Position numbers and translations under genes: made by a program | Shown here: positions 1 to 11,788 of the stretch, in pieces | Layout: each line of letters begins with the position of its first letter | Numbering within the stretch: the stretch's first letter is position 1 | Notes under the pieces: generated by a model | The model's database searches: none | Told to the model about the DNA's origin: nothing | Seen by the model: only the letters and a program-made list of their open reading frames with translations | NCBI RefSeq assembly: GCF_963259705.1 | Contig: NC_081841.1 | Coordinates: 121,411,827-121,475,826, forward strand | Direction of reading: 5' to 3' | DNA from: Myotis daubentonii | Taxonomy: Eukaryota > Chordata > Mammalia > Chiroptera > Vespertilionidae | Length of the DNA stretch: 64,000 nt

Positions 1-520
1 CCAGGGTCCTCAAGCTTTTTAAACAGGGGGCCAGTTCACTGTCCCTCAGACCGTTGGAGGGCTGGACTATAGTTTTAAAAAAACTATGAACAAATTCCTA
101 TGCACACTGCACATATCTTATTTTGAAGTAAAAAAACAAAACTTCAAAATAAAAGGCTCTCCTAACTTCAAAAAAAAAAAAAAAAGGCCCTACTAACTGC
201 AAAATAATTTAAAAAAAAATAGACCTCCTAACTTCAAAAAAATAAATAAATCCTAACTTGTTCTTACCTCGGTCCTCAGGCAGCATCAGGCTCTACACAG
301 GCAAGCCCGTGACTCATCCGGTCACATCGGAGACTGACAAAAAGAGTCGAGAGACAGAGAGAAGGAGGGGAGTCGGAGAGTGCAGCGCCCATTCCACACA
401 TGCGCACTGTGGGCCCGGATGAGTCGGCTGCTAAGCAACAGGCAGCGGCAGCGAAAACACCTGGTGGGCTGGATAAATGTTTTCGTTGGGCCGCATGTGG
501 CTGTATTTTGAGGACCCCTG
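1..520. mobile_element. Non-autonomous hAT-like DNA transposon, left edge at window start
   Basis: The two ends form an imperfect terminal inverted repeat: CAGGGTCCTCAAG at base 2 and TTGAGGACCCCTG at 508-520. The interior holds A-rich tracts, and the right part reads like a 'GGGCCGCATGTGG' subterminal motif seen in mammalian hAT elements. No transposase ORF is present; the 88-codon and 67-codon ORFs overlap on opposite strands and look random. The upstream TSD lies outside the window, so the 8-bp duplication cannot be tested. The family is inferred; several non-autonomous hAT families in vesper bats have this layout. Confidence 0.7.
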
Positions 521-3500
521 GTATAGAGAGTGTATGGAGCATGAGTTATTTTAATTATGGATGGTTTGTTAAATGTTTGTTATTAATTTCTTTCTATAAA
601 TGATTGAAAAGGCTGGTCTCTCACCTGGGATGACTAGCCCCTCTCTGCTGAAAGCCTCATCAGAGCTTCAGGGCCTTATTGGCATCTCTGGTGATGATGT
701 CACTTGGTTCTTGGTGCAGCAACTTCCTCTAGGAAGTGCCCTGAATCTCCGCTTAATTATTTTGCTCAATAATCTAGAATCATAAGGGGCCTCTGCATCT
801 TCTACACACTAGCTGAAAGCCAAGCACAACTTAGGAGCATTAACTCAGACTTTCAGCTTAACTATGATGCACAACCATGGCAATCTCCTGAGGCTGCCTT
901 TAGGAAGTGGGTGGTGAGGGCATCTGGAGATGTAGTCTCTATTCTAAAGTTATAAATGTAGCATAGGGAAAATGATCTCTGTGATTTCGGCTTTTTCCTC
1001 AGTATCTCACTGGGTTGTGAACTCAGGCTGGGATGTGGGGTGACATATATGGAAAGTTGAGGGGGAACTCCTGATACATATATGACTACTTCCCCCCTCT
1101 CTCCATCTCTTTCTTCTACTTTTTACACTCTACTTGGTCTTCCTCTACTCTTTCTTTCTGACAGTGACTTTCCTATTTCATAGCCGTGGCTTCCTTGATG
1201 TGGATTTATCCTCCACTTGCCTTCATGCCAAAATATTACATAGAATTCAGCAAGAGAAGCAAGATTTCTGATTATAGAAGATCCAAAAATCTTACCATGT
1301 TACATTTGAAAAACAATAATATTAAAAATATTTAATTGTGTTTTATTAAAATACAGTGCTAGATGTCTTGAGGAAGTAGCCTCTCCTCTATATAAGGTAG
1401 ACCTAATGAAATTGCATCAAAGGGCTATTGTGAGAGTTAAAAGGAAAAGAGCAGTGGACATAGCCTAGGAGATGGCCTGGCTCATGGAAACTGGCTCAGA
1501 ACTGGCTCACTGTCTCTTTCTCTCTGGCCCCTAGAGTAATGGAATGCTATTTTTTTTTCCCCCTAGAGCATGCATTGTCTCAATTATGGATGTTTTACAA
1601 AAATGTTCATTCCTTTATATAAATGATTAAAAAGCCTGCCTCTCTTCTCTATACACTTAGTTAAAAGCTTTTCATTCTTAATGTGGACTTTGCCAAAGAA
1701 AATGAAAGAAGAATCGTGTGCAGGAGATGTCAAGAAGCTATTATTACTTAAGTAAACTGATAATGTTATTAAGATCCACAAGTACTTCTGACCATCATTT
1801 CAACAATTGCCACAATTTGTTATCAGTTAGAAAGAAAACACCTTATTTTAAATATGGAAAAGACTGGGGAGGAAGTTATGTACTTCTCTCCAAATCATAG
1901 AAATTTAAATATTAGAACAGAGTCTGTTTTCACTGATTTATAATCTGGTTCTCTTATACTTTGCTTCTATAGAAAGAATATTGAATTTGGCCCATACTTA
2001 AACTAAATAGGAATGTAGATCATTTTAATTATTTTATAATTTAGGGCTGGTTAATGCTTATTTTGATTGTGGTATTCAGAAAAAGCAAAGAAAATCTGTA
2101 ACTATCACAAGGAATTAGTGCTAGACACAATTTCCAGAGCACTTAGTTAAAAGCATTTCAAACTTAATGTAGGCTATGGATGAAAATGTTGAAAAGGAAT
2201 CATGTACAGGAGATGCCATGAATACCTCCAGGAAAATTGAAATCAGCCTTCTGCAGATTGTAGATTATGGGAGAAGCATTGAATATATTTTGCCCTTTTT
2301 TAGTTATATCAGTCAAATCTAGATACTGAGATTCCTTATGTGATTTGTTATTTTTTGCTTAGTGGAATACATAGGTCCAGGAGGACAATTGTTGTGCCTT
2401 GCGAATTTTTTTGGGAAAGAATGTGTAAAGATGAGTGTAGAGAGCACCTGAGCAAAGGTCATTGGCTGAGTCCAGCAGTGTTGGCAAAGCCACATCCTGG
2501 AAACATACCTTGCCAATGGCAGAAATGTTGTCAGTCCTGACCTTTAGCTCAGGCACCAGGAAGTGGGTGTCATTATCTAAGTTCAGCCAGGCGCTAGGGG
2601 TGGATGCAATTATCCAGGCTCCAGGCCTGACAATTATGAGAACCCACAAGAATAAAGAATTGTAGCTTGATCTTTAAGCATGATTTCACATACTTTCCTT
2701 TGTCTTAAACTCTAGTAAAACTTCCTGGTATCATGCTGTATATAATAAATGTGCTGCATTAGCTCTAGGTCACTGTCTCTCCATCTGAGAACATTGTCCC
2801 ACCTGGTCCCAGCTTTACTTACTGTCTCTGTGTCTTTCTTTTTCTCAATCCCCAGTCGCCCCTACTCAGGACTCATTCACTCTCTAGCCTTGCTGGTCAT
2901 GGCTGGAGAACCCCCATAGATAGGGCAGATCCTGAGGCAAAGATTCAGTGTTATGCATCTCCTGCAGCATGGAGCAGAAATTGAATTCCAATAACTAGGG
3001 TGGTCACTGTTTGATAACTCAATATTTATTCATTAGTCAATAATGTGTTCATTCCTTCAACAGATACCATGCTAAGCAGTGAAGATATCAAATAAGACAT
3101 AAGTCTTCCTCCAAAGATGAGTTACTGTCTGTGGAAAGATTATGTGGAAATAAGGGGAGGTTAGGGCATTAAAAGAGGACTTTACTGATATATCGTCTTA
3201 TAGCAACTGTGGCTTCTTGTTCTATAGAGAGGATTTTTGAAAATTTGGAAGAGAAGTCTGGGACCCTTTGACCAATCCAAGGGGTAAGTGGGCACCCTCA
3301 TGGTCCAAAACAGGACACCTCCTATTAGAAGATGTTGAATCAGGTAAACAAAGGACAACATGAGTAGTCACATGACCTGCATTCATACTTCAACTGGAGT
3401 AACTTCCTGAAGAAAAGAGAGTAGAACATAACCTAGAGTCACTACTTCAGATTTCTTGCTCATGGAAGAATTTAGTATTAAAATATTGCTCCTACTAAGC

Positions 3501-3949
3501 CAGCAAGTGATAAAGGAAGACACTTATGGTAGATTGGGGAACATTAGGTGCTTATAAGTATCTACTGATAATATATAATATTTATTTTGTTTTTTTGTCT
3601 TAGTGAAAACATCCTGTGAGATTTCCTTTGGTTTATGAGTAAGAGCTTGGCCAATAGGCAAGTATGAGACTGCTATACATGTGTAACAGAATTCCGTGAG
3701 GAAAAATCATTAATATGGACTATATATAAAATGTCATAAATTCCTTATTGATCCATTCATCTGTCTAGTCATCAATTCATTCATAAAATATTTATCAAGC
3801 ATCTTTTCCATTTCAGGTTTTGTGCCCACTACCTCAGTGAAGAAGATAGACACACTCTATCTTAAGAAGTGTATAGTGTTGCTTCCTTGGTTATTGAATT
3901 AGACAGGATAAAAAAAAAAGATATTATATAACCCCTTTCTTTCAAAGTC
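521..3949. other. Unassigned AT-rich DNA with diverged internal duplications
   Basis: No ORF above about 100 codons, no gene-like signal and no recent repeat was recognised. By eye, 530-615 resembles 1560-1650 (shared 'AATTATGGATG' and 'ATAAATGATT.AAAA' blocks), and 1657-1740 resembles 2143-2225 (shared 'CACTTAGTTAAAAGC', 'AGGAGATG'). This suggests either an old local duplication or several copies of an unrecognised ancient repeat. Short stretches near 3010-3100 and 3740-3870 resemble L2 3' ends but are too diverged to call. Confidence 0.4.
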
Positions 3950-4141
3950 CAGGGTTGGGGAATCTTGTTTCTGCCAAAGGCCATTTGGATATTTATTTAT
4001 AACATCATTCACAGGCCATACAAAATTATTAACTTAAAAATTAGCCTGCAATATTTTGTCCAACATTTCATTAACTCACTCCTAATGTCTTGGAATGGCC
4101 AGACCAAATGTTTTTGAGGGCCTTATATGGCCGGACCCCTG
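3950..4141. mobile_element. Short non-autonomous hAT-like element
   Basis: It begins CAGGGTTGGGGAA and ends GGACCCCTG, with 'GGCCAT..GGATATTTATT' and 'GGCCAGACCAAATG' internal motifs typical of a short bat hAT family whose ends read CAGGGGTGGGG. The flanking octamers TCAAAGTC and TACTAGTC match at five of eight positions, consistent with an aged 8-bp TSD. There is no coding capacity. The family is inferred. Confidence 0.55.
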
Positions 4142-5207
4142 TACTAGTCTCTTAGCATTGCTATAATGGATGGATTTTCCCTGTTCTTTCTTAAGGTCAA
4201 CTTCTCCACTTAATCTCTGGATCCTATCCTCTCACTCCTTTCCATCTACTCATGGACTTGGCTCCAGTAATGATACCTTCTCTCACCTACTTCTCTCTCC
4301 TGTATTTATCCCTCTCTCCTCGATCATTCCACTAGTATGAAAGCATATGCAGGTGAAATGCTCAGGGAAGAAACTGTGCACAGCAAAGACTCAATATATA
4401 TTGCATACTAGTATTATTATTGCTATCATCATCTTTCTTCTTTTTGAGGATCAACCATACTGAGCTTTGTCATAGTGATAAGTATCAGACCTTGAAGTAG
4501 TTCACTCCAAAGATTGTCAACATGACCAACATTTAAGCACTTAAGGATGATGAAAATAAAAAACAGACTCTTAGTATTTTCTGCCTTTTTGTAAATAAAG
4601 AAAGGAAGACAGAATGATCTGACATCACAAGATGTCTATGCTTGCATGGTGGTTATTAGTGAGAGCCCAAAAGAAAAGATGTAATGTGTTGCACTCATGA
4701 CAATTTATTTGGAGGCATCTCAAAAATGCAATAGGAAAAGAGCTCAAACATTCTTAGCTGAATAGAAGGAATTACTAGTTACTATTTTGATTAACTATTG
4801 AGTACTTGGATAGAATATAATTTTTTCTTCCAGGACCTGCTCTAAATGTCAAGAGCGTACAGGATTTTTCTTTTATGTAACAAGAGGATTTATTAGTGGG
4901 TTATCATTGTTATTTACAAGGCTAGTTCTTAAAAATTTATGGTTTTGAAGAATGGCAGTTTCTCTTCCATGATTTAGACTTCATTTTTACTTGAGAGCTA
5001 TATCTTTAATGACTCTGGTGCTCATATGTTGAGAGCTTTGGAACCTATATGGAACCAATTAGAAGGCATGCTAATACTTTACACCGGCAAGTGCAGAGAA
5101 GGGTAGACTATGAACCCACAAGATTGGGACTCTGAGAACTCACTCAGCAGCAAGACTGATTTCTATAGTGAACATTTTTATTTTTGCAGTTCAGTGTCTA
5201 TTCTTCC

Positions 5208-5220
5208 GTGTGTGTGTGTG

Positions 5221-5256
<36 letters not shown>
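5208..5256. repeat. (TG)n microsatellite
   Basis: About 24 TG dinucleotides with one C interruption near 5227. A likely polymorphic marker. Confidence 0.95.
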
Positions 5257-7699
5257 ATTCCAATTGTGCTTTGGATATAGTCAATAGTGACAGCTGTCTT
5301 TTTCTGGCTGATGGGTGGGCATATGGCCTAAGCTTAGCAAACTTGATGCCATCTCTCTAGAACTGTAGTCTTGGGGGGAATGTGTTCAATGTAGATTTTC
5401 CCAGTAGTGGCCTCAATGCCCAGAATAGCTCTGGTTTCTGAGCTTCATTTTTTTCTCTTCCATTAAAGAAGCTCAAAATGATTTGTGTTGCTTGCAAACA
5501 AAGAACACAGAGATTTAAATACCTACCCCAAGTAAGAGGACAATTAGTAGTGCCTACTATATCATAATATTCATGGGGATGTGGTTACCTCCTGATGAAA
5601 TGGTACTTCTTTTCTCAAGTCCAATTTTAGAGGTGAGACTAGAGGCAATACTTATGACTTTTGTCTGACTTGGATCATGAACCCATCCTATAATGGAAGT
5701 TACTGGGTATTGGACCTTTTGACTCCTGTGTAGGGTGGGAATGAGAGTGGAAGAAATTATCAAGAGCTGCAGAGGGTCAGGGTCTTGGTGTTCAAGAGTG
5801 TGCTCCAGTCTTACTAAAATTTGAAATTCACTGCTAAGGCCCAGTGAATTTAGGGTAGTGGACATAATATTATAGCTTAGGAGGCATAATGCATTGGGCC
5901 CCCCTCAGGCTCATAACTAACATATTTAAGGAAGCAAGATCAGCTCAAGATTGAATCAGCTGGGGATAGAGGGGTACCGAGCATATAATTTAGAAGAGTC
6001 ACGTAGAACTGGTTTTAAAACCTATGTTCAAAATCTGAGTTCTTCCTCTGGTAATGATTAGACCTTGGGGAAATACTTATGGGGTGAGATAAATGTATCT
6101 TCTTCTGGGATGTTTTCCCTTTTCCATTTCTCCTCCCTATCCTGGTTTTGATACTTCTATTATGCGCCCCAATGGTAACCTATTTTTCCTATCATGATTC
6201 CTGTAAACTTCTGGTTTGTCTCTCCAACCAGACTTTCCACTTCACAAAAAAGTAATCTTGCCTTTCCTGTTCATCTTTGTATCATTAATGTGAAGCACAG
6301 TGTCTGACACTTAATAAAATTGTGTTGAATATTATTGAATAAGCAAAAAGAAGGCTGAGGATTGTAATGTGAGAGGTAGAAGTAGATTCTGTGAAAAGCA
6401 AGGCATTGGAAATTCTTTTTTATATCTTGTAGTAGTACATTAAGTAATGTGTTTATGAAGTACTATGTCTGAGGTCAATCTAAATGATAAAAATAAGAGG
6501 TCTCCTAGGAGTAATTATGAAATTTTAATAAAGTAAAACTTCTCTAAAGCATGTTAAATCTTTTCACATAGGGTATTTTTTTTATTCCAGACTAATCAGT
6601 TAATAGAAAAATGTTTCACTTAAGAATGATATATAAAACTTTTAATAGCACTTATCAAAGTGGTTACACATACTTTTTCAACAACCAGTTGCTGATGGGG
6701 TAAATATATTCAGCAAGATTTTCCTGTTTCCATAAAACATTTAAAATTTTTATTTTATTTATTTTTTAATCCTCACCTAAGGACAATGTTCAACCAACTG
6801 TACAACCCAACTAGGGCTGTAAAACATTTTTGAGACTAATTCTATAATAGCACACTGTACAGCAAAATATTAAATGAGAATATAAGAAAACATACACTTT
6901 TTCCTGATATAAACTTTGTGTCATAACTTATTCTTGCTCTTACAACCAATGAGCTTTGAATTTTGAATTGAATTAATGTACATTTTGCCACCTGTTACAT
7001 TGTTTAACAAAGAATCTTTTATAATCTTAACTGCACACATTAACTCATTAAGGTCTTAGTCCTACACAAAAGAATATTTTCATTACCCAATGAAAAAGGG
7101 TCACTTTTTTCCTCTTGCTGGAAAACAAAAGCTTGTAATATTTGAAAATGTAGACTCTAACAATGGACCTCTTTCTCCATAAATCATCATAGACAGTGGT
7201 TCCTTGTAAAACAGGTTTCATGCAATATGTATACATGTTGCCTATGACTTTGAATGAAAACAAGGCTTAGGAGAAACAGAGTTCTTATTGTTAGACACCT
7301 CTCTATTTTCTCAAATATTACTTACTCAGGTCATATGTGATTTTTATTTTTTTCTAATGGAATAGAAGGAGTTTATTTCAGAGCTATGCTATAGGGAAGT
7401 AAGACATTTCTTTTTAGAATCAATACTATTGTATCTTGTACTTACAGAAAATTTCTTTAAATAAGCAAAGAGGAATATCAGCATCAAAGCTGGGTATAGA
7501 ATGAATGTGAGTAAAGTAGAACATTAAAATGTCCTCTTACCATTTATAAAGTTGATTCTGGAGAGAATCATAAAAGCAGATGGAAAAGACCAGATATCAA
7601 AGAAGTAGAGTGCAGTTTGCTGTGTTTGATAAACATGTGCCCTTATCCAGTTTTATAGCTCCAAAGAAAATCTGTATGGTAAGGAGAGGCAGTGATACT

Positions 7700-7830
7700 G
7701 GACTTTAGATTGGTCTGTAGAATTTATTAGTTGTGTGACCTTGGCAATTAACATCTCTGAACTTTTCATTGTGCATAAAGTGAAATACAGAGTCATTACC
7801 AGGTTACCTGTATTATAAGTCTTCTACTAC
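7700..7830 (+). mobile_element. MIR-like ancient SINE fragment
   Basis: The stretch 'TTGTGTGACCTTGGCAATTA' followed by 'CTCTGAAC' and a 3' part with 'AAAGTGAAATAC' follows the order of the conserved MIR core. The copy is diverged and its ends are not defined. Confidence 0.45.
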
Positions 7831-8049
7831 CATTCCTGTTTACCAATCCTTTCCTAGCACTCTAACTGCTAGTTATATTCAACTTCACGTCACCTCCTTT
7901 TATTATCTTTATAAGACTCTCTGAAATGTCTTGTTCATGTATTTGTTTTCCTTCACCATAATGTAAGTTTCATGACAGAAAAGATCTCAGGTACTTTTCT
8001 TACCATGCGCCAAGCACTAGTAACAATGCCAGTAAATTAATTGGTGCAT

Positions 8050-8567
8050 AAAAATAATCTGTGAATGACTTCTGGATATATCCCCCAAACAATTGACTAT
8101 AGTAACTCCAACAGATACTTGTACACCCCTGTTCATAGCAACATTATTCACAATAGCCTAGCAATTCAAGTGTCCATTGATGGATAAATAGATAAAATGT
8201 GATATATACATAAAATGGATATTATTCAGCCCTTCAATAAAAAGGAACATTTGACAATGGTACAACATGGATGAACCTTGAGGACATTATGCTCAGTTAA
8301 ATAAGCTAGGCACAAAAAAACAAATACTGTATAATTCCACTTATATGAGGTTCCTAGAATAGTCAAATTCATAGAGACAAAAGTAGAATGGTGGTTTCCA
8401 GGCACTGGAGAAGGGGGAATGAGGAATTCTTATTTAATGAATACAAAGTTAAATTTAGGAAGATGAAAAAGTCCCAGAGATGGATGATAGTGATGATTGC
8501 ACAGAAATATGAAAGTACTTAATGTCATTTAACTGTCCACTTAAAAGTGGTTAAAATGGTCAAGTTA
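8050..8567 (+). mobile_element. Old L1 3'-end fragment
   Basis: The sequence reads in the sense direction like the 3' end of an ancient mammalian L1: 'CATGGATGAACCTTGAGG' (8268-8285), 'TATGCTCAGTTAAATAAGC', then 'CCACTTATATGAGGT' and 'AGTAGAATGGTGGTT'. There is no poly-A boundary; a SINE begins directly afterwards. It is too diverged to code. Confidence 0.7.
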
Positions 8568-8597
8568 GCCCTGGCTGTTGTGCCCCAGTTGGTTGGA

Positions 8598-9475
8598 TGC
8601 CGGGAGCCGGTCCATCCTTGCTGTTTCAAGGGACCTGGCATATATAGCATATGGTTCTTAATATGTTTGCTCACCTTCTTGGCGCTGTGTTCTAACCAAG
8701 GTCACCTCTCAGAGAAAGGTTGAATCCCCAGGTAGGGATTTTCCCCTGAAGTTAGGGAGGGAATAAAACCCCTCAACTAAGTGCCAGGCGGGTAATTAAT
8801 CACTTTAACTATGAACAATCATGTTTAAGCTACATAATCTTTACTCCCTGGAATGGAGATAAGAAACGCCCTAACCTTTGTAATAGAGATTGATAGGATT
8901 GAATCAACTGGTATAAATACAGATGTAACAAGACAGCAAGACACACAACTTAGAAGTCAGAACTCAGAACACAGAACTTAGGACACAGAACTTAGGAGAC
9001 AGAATTCAGAAGACAGAAAGACACAGAACTTAGAACACAGGGCTTGGAAGACAGGACCAAGAGAGACAGAGCCTAGGCACAGAACCTACACAGAACGTTC
9101 TCTAGAGACAGAAGAACTTTGCTGGAGAGAGCATGCCGGAGGATCCTGGACAGGGACTGGCCTCGGAGCCTGGAGGCAGAGCCTGGCAAGAGAGCATGGC
9201 AGGGGATCCTGGACTGAACCTGACTGCGGAGATTGGCAGGAGAGCCTGAGTAGAACCTGGAGACTGAACCTGACTGGAGAACCTGGACAGAACCTGGCTG
9301 GAGATCCTAACCAGAACTTCGCTGGAGATCCTGAACAGAACTTGGCTGGAGATCCTGGCTAGAGATCCTGGCTAGGCTGCTGATCAACTGAACGCTGTCT
9401 CCGTGTCATTCCTTCTTCGCCGACTCCGTCCACACCTTTGGGGACCCCTGGATCCGCTGGGGCTGGACCCCAGCA
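8598..9475 (+). mobile_element. Solo LTR, ERV2 (betaretrovirus-like)
   Basis: An 878-bp unit begins TGCCGGGAGCC and ends CCCAGCA (TG...CA with a short imperfect inverted repeat). It is flanked by the 6-bp direct repeat GTTGGA (8592-8597 and 9476-9481); a 6-bp TSD is usual for class II (beta-like) ERVs. A TATA box (TATAAATA) lies at 8912-8919. Downstream are degenerate short repeats, 'ACAGAACTTAG' units at about 8940-9060 and 'GAGATCCTGG' units at about 9290-9370. No internal proviral sequence is present, so it is a recombined solo LTR. Both TSD copies are identical, which suggests moderate age at most. Confidence 0.88.
8912..8919 (+). promoter_or_regulatory. TATA box of the ERV2-like LTR
   Basis: TATAAATA in the middle of the solo LTR, the expected position for the U3 core promoter. 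Promoter activity is inferred only. Confidence 0.5.
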
Positions 9476-9861
9476 GTTGGAGAGTCATCCCATGCACTGA
9501 AGGGTTGTGTGTTTGATTCCCAGTAAGGGTACTGCCCAGCTAGCAGGTTCAATGCCCTGTCAGGGTAACTAATCAGTGTTTCTCTCTTACATTTTACATT
9601 GATTTCTCTCTCTCCCTCTCCCTTCCTCTTTCAAAAATAAATAAAATCATATTCATGAATGAGGATAAAGATTATAAAATAAAGTGGTAAAGTTTATGTT
9701 ATGTGTATTTTATAATAAAAATAAAAATTGCTTAATTAATCAATGTAGAGGACCTTCATGTAAATAGTTTTCATTTTCTGGAACACTGTACCCTGCCATA
9801 TCATTCCCTTATTCCTCTACCTAGCCAACTACTAGTCATGTATCAGCTCTCAGCTTAGATC

Positions 9862-10072
9862 AAGGTTTCTCAACTGCAGCACTGTTGACATTTTGGACTG
9901 ATTAATTTTTTTCTGCAGGGGGTTAGCAGTATTTCTAGTTTCTGTCTGCTAGAGGACCAGGAACATGTTCTGCCCATCACCCCAATTTGACAATCAAAGA
10001 TATCTCCAGACACTGGGAAGTGTCCCAGGATTGGTAGCTGAGGGCAAAATTGCCACTGGTTGAGAACCAGTG
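9862..10072 (-). mobile_element. MER5A-like hAT-Charlie element
   Basis: The ends read AGGTTTCTCAACTGC and GGTTGAGAACCAGTG, an inverted pair. Internal blocks 'CACTGTTGACATTTTGGAC' and 'TCTCCAGACACTGG' followed by 'GGGCAAAATTGCC' follow the order of MER5A. This is an ancient eutherian element. It is not coding; the 75-codon minus-strand ORF here is a by-product. Confidence 0.75.
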
Positions 10073-10404
10073 ATTTAGATGCTACTCTTACTTTCACTGG
10101 AAGATTGAGCTAAGAGCTGTCTTTTGCACTTTTTCTACCCCAGTGTCTTTATTCTGCTCTATGCTTTACCATCATGGCCCTTATTACATGCTAATTATAC
10201 TATCTTTCCCATTAGACTGGTAACTATAACACCTAACACAGTACCTGGCATATTATTGGTGTTCAATATATATATTTATTGTTTTAGTTAAAATTCAGTT
10301 TCCTTGTCTTCAAAATAGAATACCCAATTGCTTCCAAGAAATATTGTAAACATCATTTATTAAGAGAAGCACTTTTTAAAACATTATAAAGAATTATATA
10401 AAAA

Positions 10405-10783
10405 CTAGTGGCCCAGTGCATGAAATTCTTGCATGGGTGGGGGACATCCAGACTTCACCCTCTGCAATGGGGGACATCCCTCTGGCAATCTGGGACTGAT
10501 GGATCCTAATCGCTCACCTGCCGGCCTGCCGATCGCCCCTACTGCCTCTGCCTGCCTGCCTGATTGTCCCTAACCCCATCTGCTTGCCTGCCTGATTGCC
10601 CCTAACTGCCTCTGCCTGCCTGATTGCCCCCAACTGCCCTCCCCTGCAGGCCTGATCTCACCCCCAACTGCCCACTCTGCCTCTACCCCCACTACAATGG
10701 CTTTGTTTGGAAGGAAGTTGGACATCTGGAAGATGGCCGGTTGACCCAGTCTACTTAGCTTATTACCCTTTTATTAGTATAGA
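10405..10783 (-). mobile_element. HeliBat-type Helitron 1
   Basis: On the minus strand the element begins TCTATACTAATAAAAGGG (10783 downward) and ends with a GCA-rich hairpin and CCACTAG (CTAG at 10405-10408). It sits between A (complement of 10784) and T (complement of 10404), the Helitron A|T target with no TSD. The interior is built from degenerate 'GATTGCCCCTAACTGCC'-like units. There is no Rep/helicase, so it is non-autonomous. Confidence 0.85.
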
Positions 10784-10984
10784 TAGATTATATAGGATAA
10801 GATTGCTTAAATGGGGGTGGGGGGAGCCTTTTTCAGCAGGAGGAGATGCTCTTGGCAGATGAAAATACATAATCTCTGTATCTGGACTGATAGCCAGCCA
10901 TATGCACTATACTACCAAACCAGTTATTAAAAAATTGAACTGCTTTCTTACACCTTACACAAACAGCTATTGCCCTTAAAACCC

Positions 10985-11500
10985 CTCCTCAGCCCCTACC
11001 TTAGGTTCTGCCTTTGCAGTTCACCCAGATTAGGTTCTGATTGGTCGGTTTTATGCCAATCAGTGTCAAAAGCTCCACCACCTAGGCAGCCATTGGCCCC
11101 TTACAGTTCACCCAGATTTGGTTGATAGGTTGGTTTCTATGCCAGTCAGCATCTCCAGGCCTATCTCCATGCCTAATCAGAGAGGCGGGGCCAATCAGCA
11201 GCCCCCGTGGAGGCCTGGGGAGAAACAGAAGTGCAGCTGCTGGCGAAGCCTGGAGAGAAAGAGAGAGGCAATGGCTGATCAACAGCTGCCACAGAGGCTG
11301 CAGATCAGACCCTGCCTCTCTCTGCAGGCCTCTCTCTGGGCCTGATCCGCAGCCCCCTCCACAGTCAGTGCTGGGTCGCTGCACCTGCAGCAACAGCAGT
11401 CAGTGCGGGGTCACCATGGCAACCCAACACTGACTGCAAGACTGACTTCCAGTTGGTTGAGCCTCTGTAGTTACAGACCCTGGGTTTTTATATATTAGGA
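10985..11500 (-). mobile_element. HeliBat-type Helitron 2, 3' end unclear
   Basis: The minus-strand 5' end is clear: A|TCCTAATATATAAAAACCC at 11500, followed by the 'CAGAGGCTCAACCAACTGG' motif known from bat Helitrons. The opposite end lacks a recognisable hairpin plus CTAG; GC-rich sequence starts near 10985 and the left limit is approximate. Two overlapping 103-codon ORFs on opposite strands reflect GC-richness, not genes. Confidence 0.65.
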
Positions 11501-11525
11501 TGAGTTCACATTATTATTGTTATAA

Positions 11526-11788
11526 CTAGAGGCCTGGTGCACAAAATTTGTGAACGAACAGGGTCCCTAGGCCTGGCCAGCGATCAAAGCTGATCTGTGG
11601 GGTGACCAGCGGGGTGATTGGGGGGGGCCCCCACTGGCACCCACCTTGGCTGGCCTGGGGCCTGTGGGCTAGGGGCAGCTTCTGCATTGAACGTTTGCCC
11701 CCTGGTGTTCAGTGCGTGTCGTAGTGACTGGTCGTTACACCAGTCATTCTGCCGTTCAATTTGCATATTAGGCTTTTATTATATAGGA
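11526..11788 (-). mobile_element. HeliBat-type Helitron 3, short copy
   Basis: 263 bp. The minus-strand start is TCCTATATAATAAAAGCC (from 11788), preceded by A; the end is ...GGCCTCTAG (CTAG at 11526-11529), followed by T. It has the usual 'GGGGGCAAACG' and 'CAATGCAGAAGC' inverted block near the 5' end, and a weakened 3' hairpin (GTTCACAAATTTTGTGCAC). It is the most compact complete copy in the window. Confidence 0.92.

Larger units (their letters stand above)
4142..8049. other. Unassigned AT-rich DNA
   Basis: No gene, RNA gene or recent mobile element was recognised. The 102-codon minus-strand ORF at 5557-5865 has no recognisable domain and lies in ordinary AT-rich sequence, so it is taken as random. 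A TG microsatellite and a MIR-like stretch are listed separately. A short piece near 6763-6790 resembles the antisense start of an old bat tRNA-SINE but is too short to call. Confidence 0.4.
8568..9655 (+). mobile_element. VES-type tRNA-derived SINE, split by a solo LTR
   Basis: The left piece (8568-8597, starting CCCTGGCTG) and the right piece (9476-9655) together make one tRNA-derived SINE: tRNA-like head, a box-B-like 'GTTTGATTCCC', a duplicated 'CAGGGTAAC' motif, a CT-rich stretch and an AATAAA-rich tail. The two pieces are joined by the duplicated hexamer GTTGGA flanking the LTR, so the SINE is older than the LTR. VES SINEs are typical of vesper bats. Confidence 0.75.

Noticed and set aside
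5557..5865. 102-codon minus-strand ORF in unassigned DNA
   Set aside because: No domain, no start context or neighbouring signal, and length expected by chance in 64 kb.
11082..11433. 103-codon ORFs on both strands
   Set aside because: Opposite-strand overlap within Helitron 2, no domain, and GC-rich composition.
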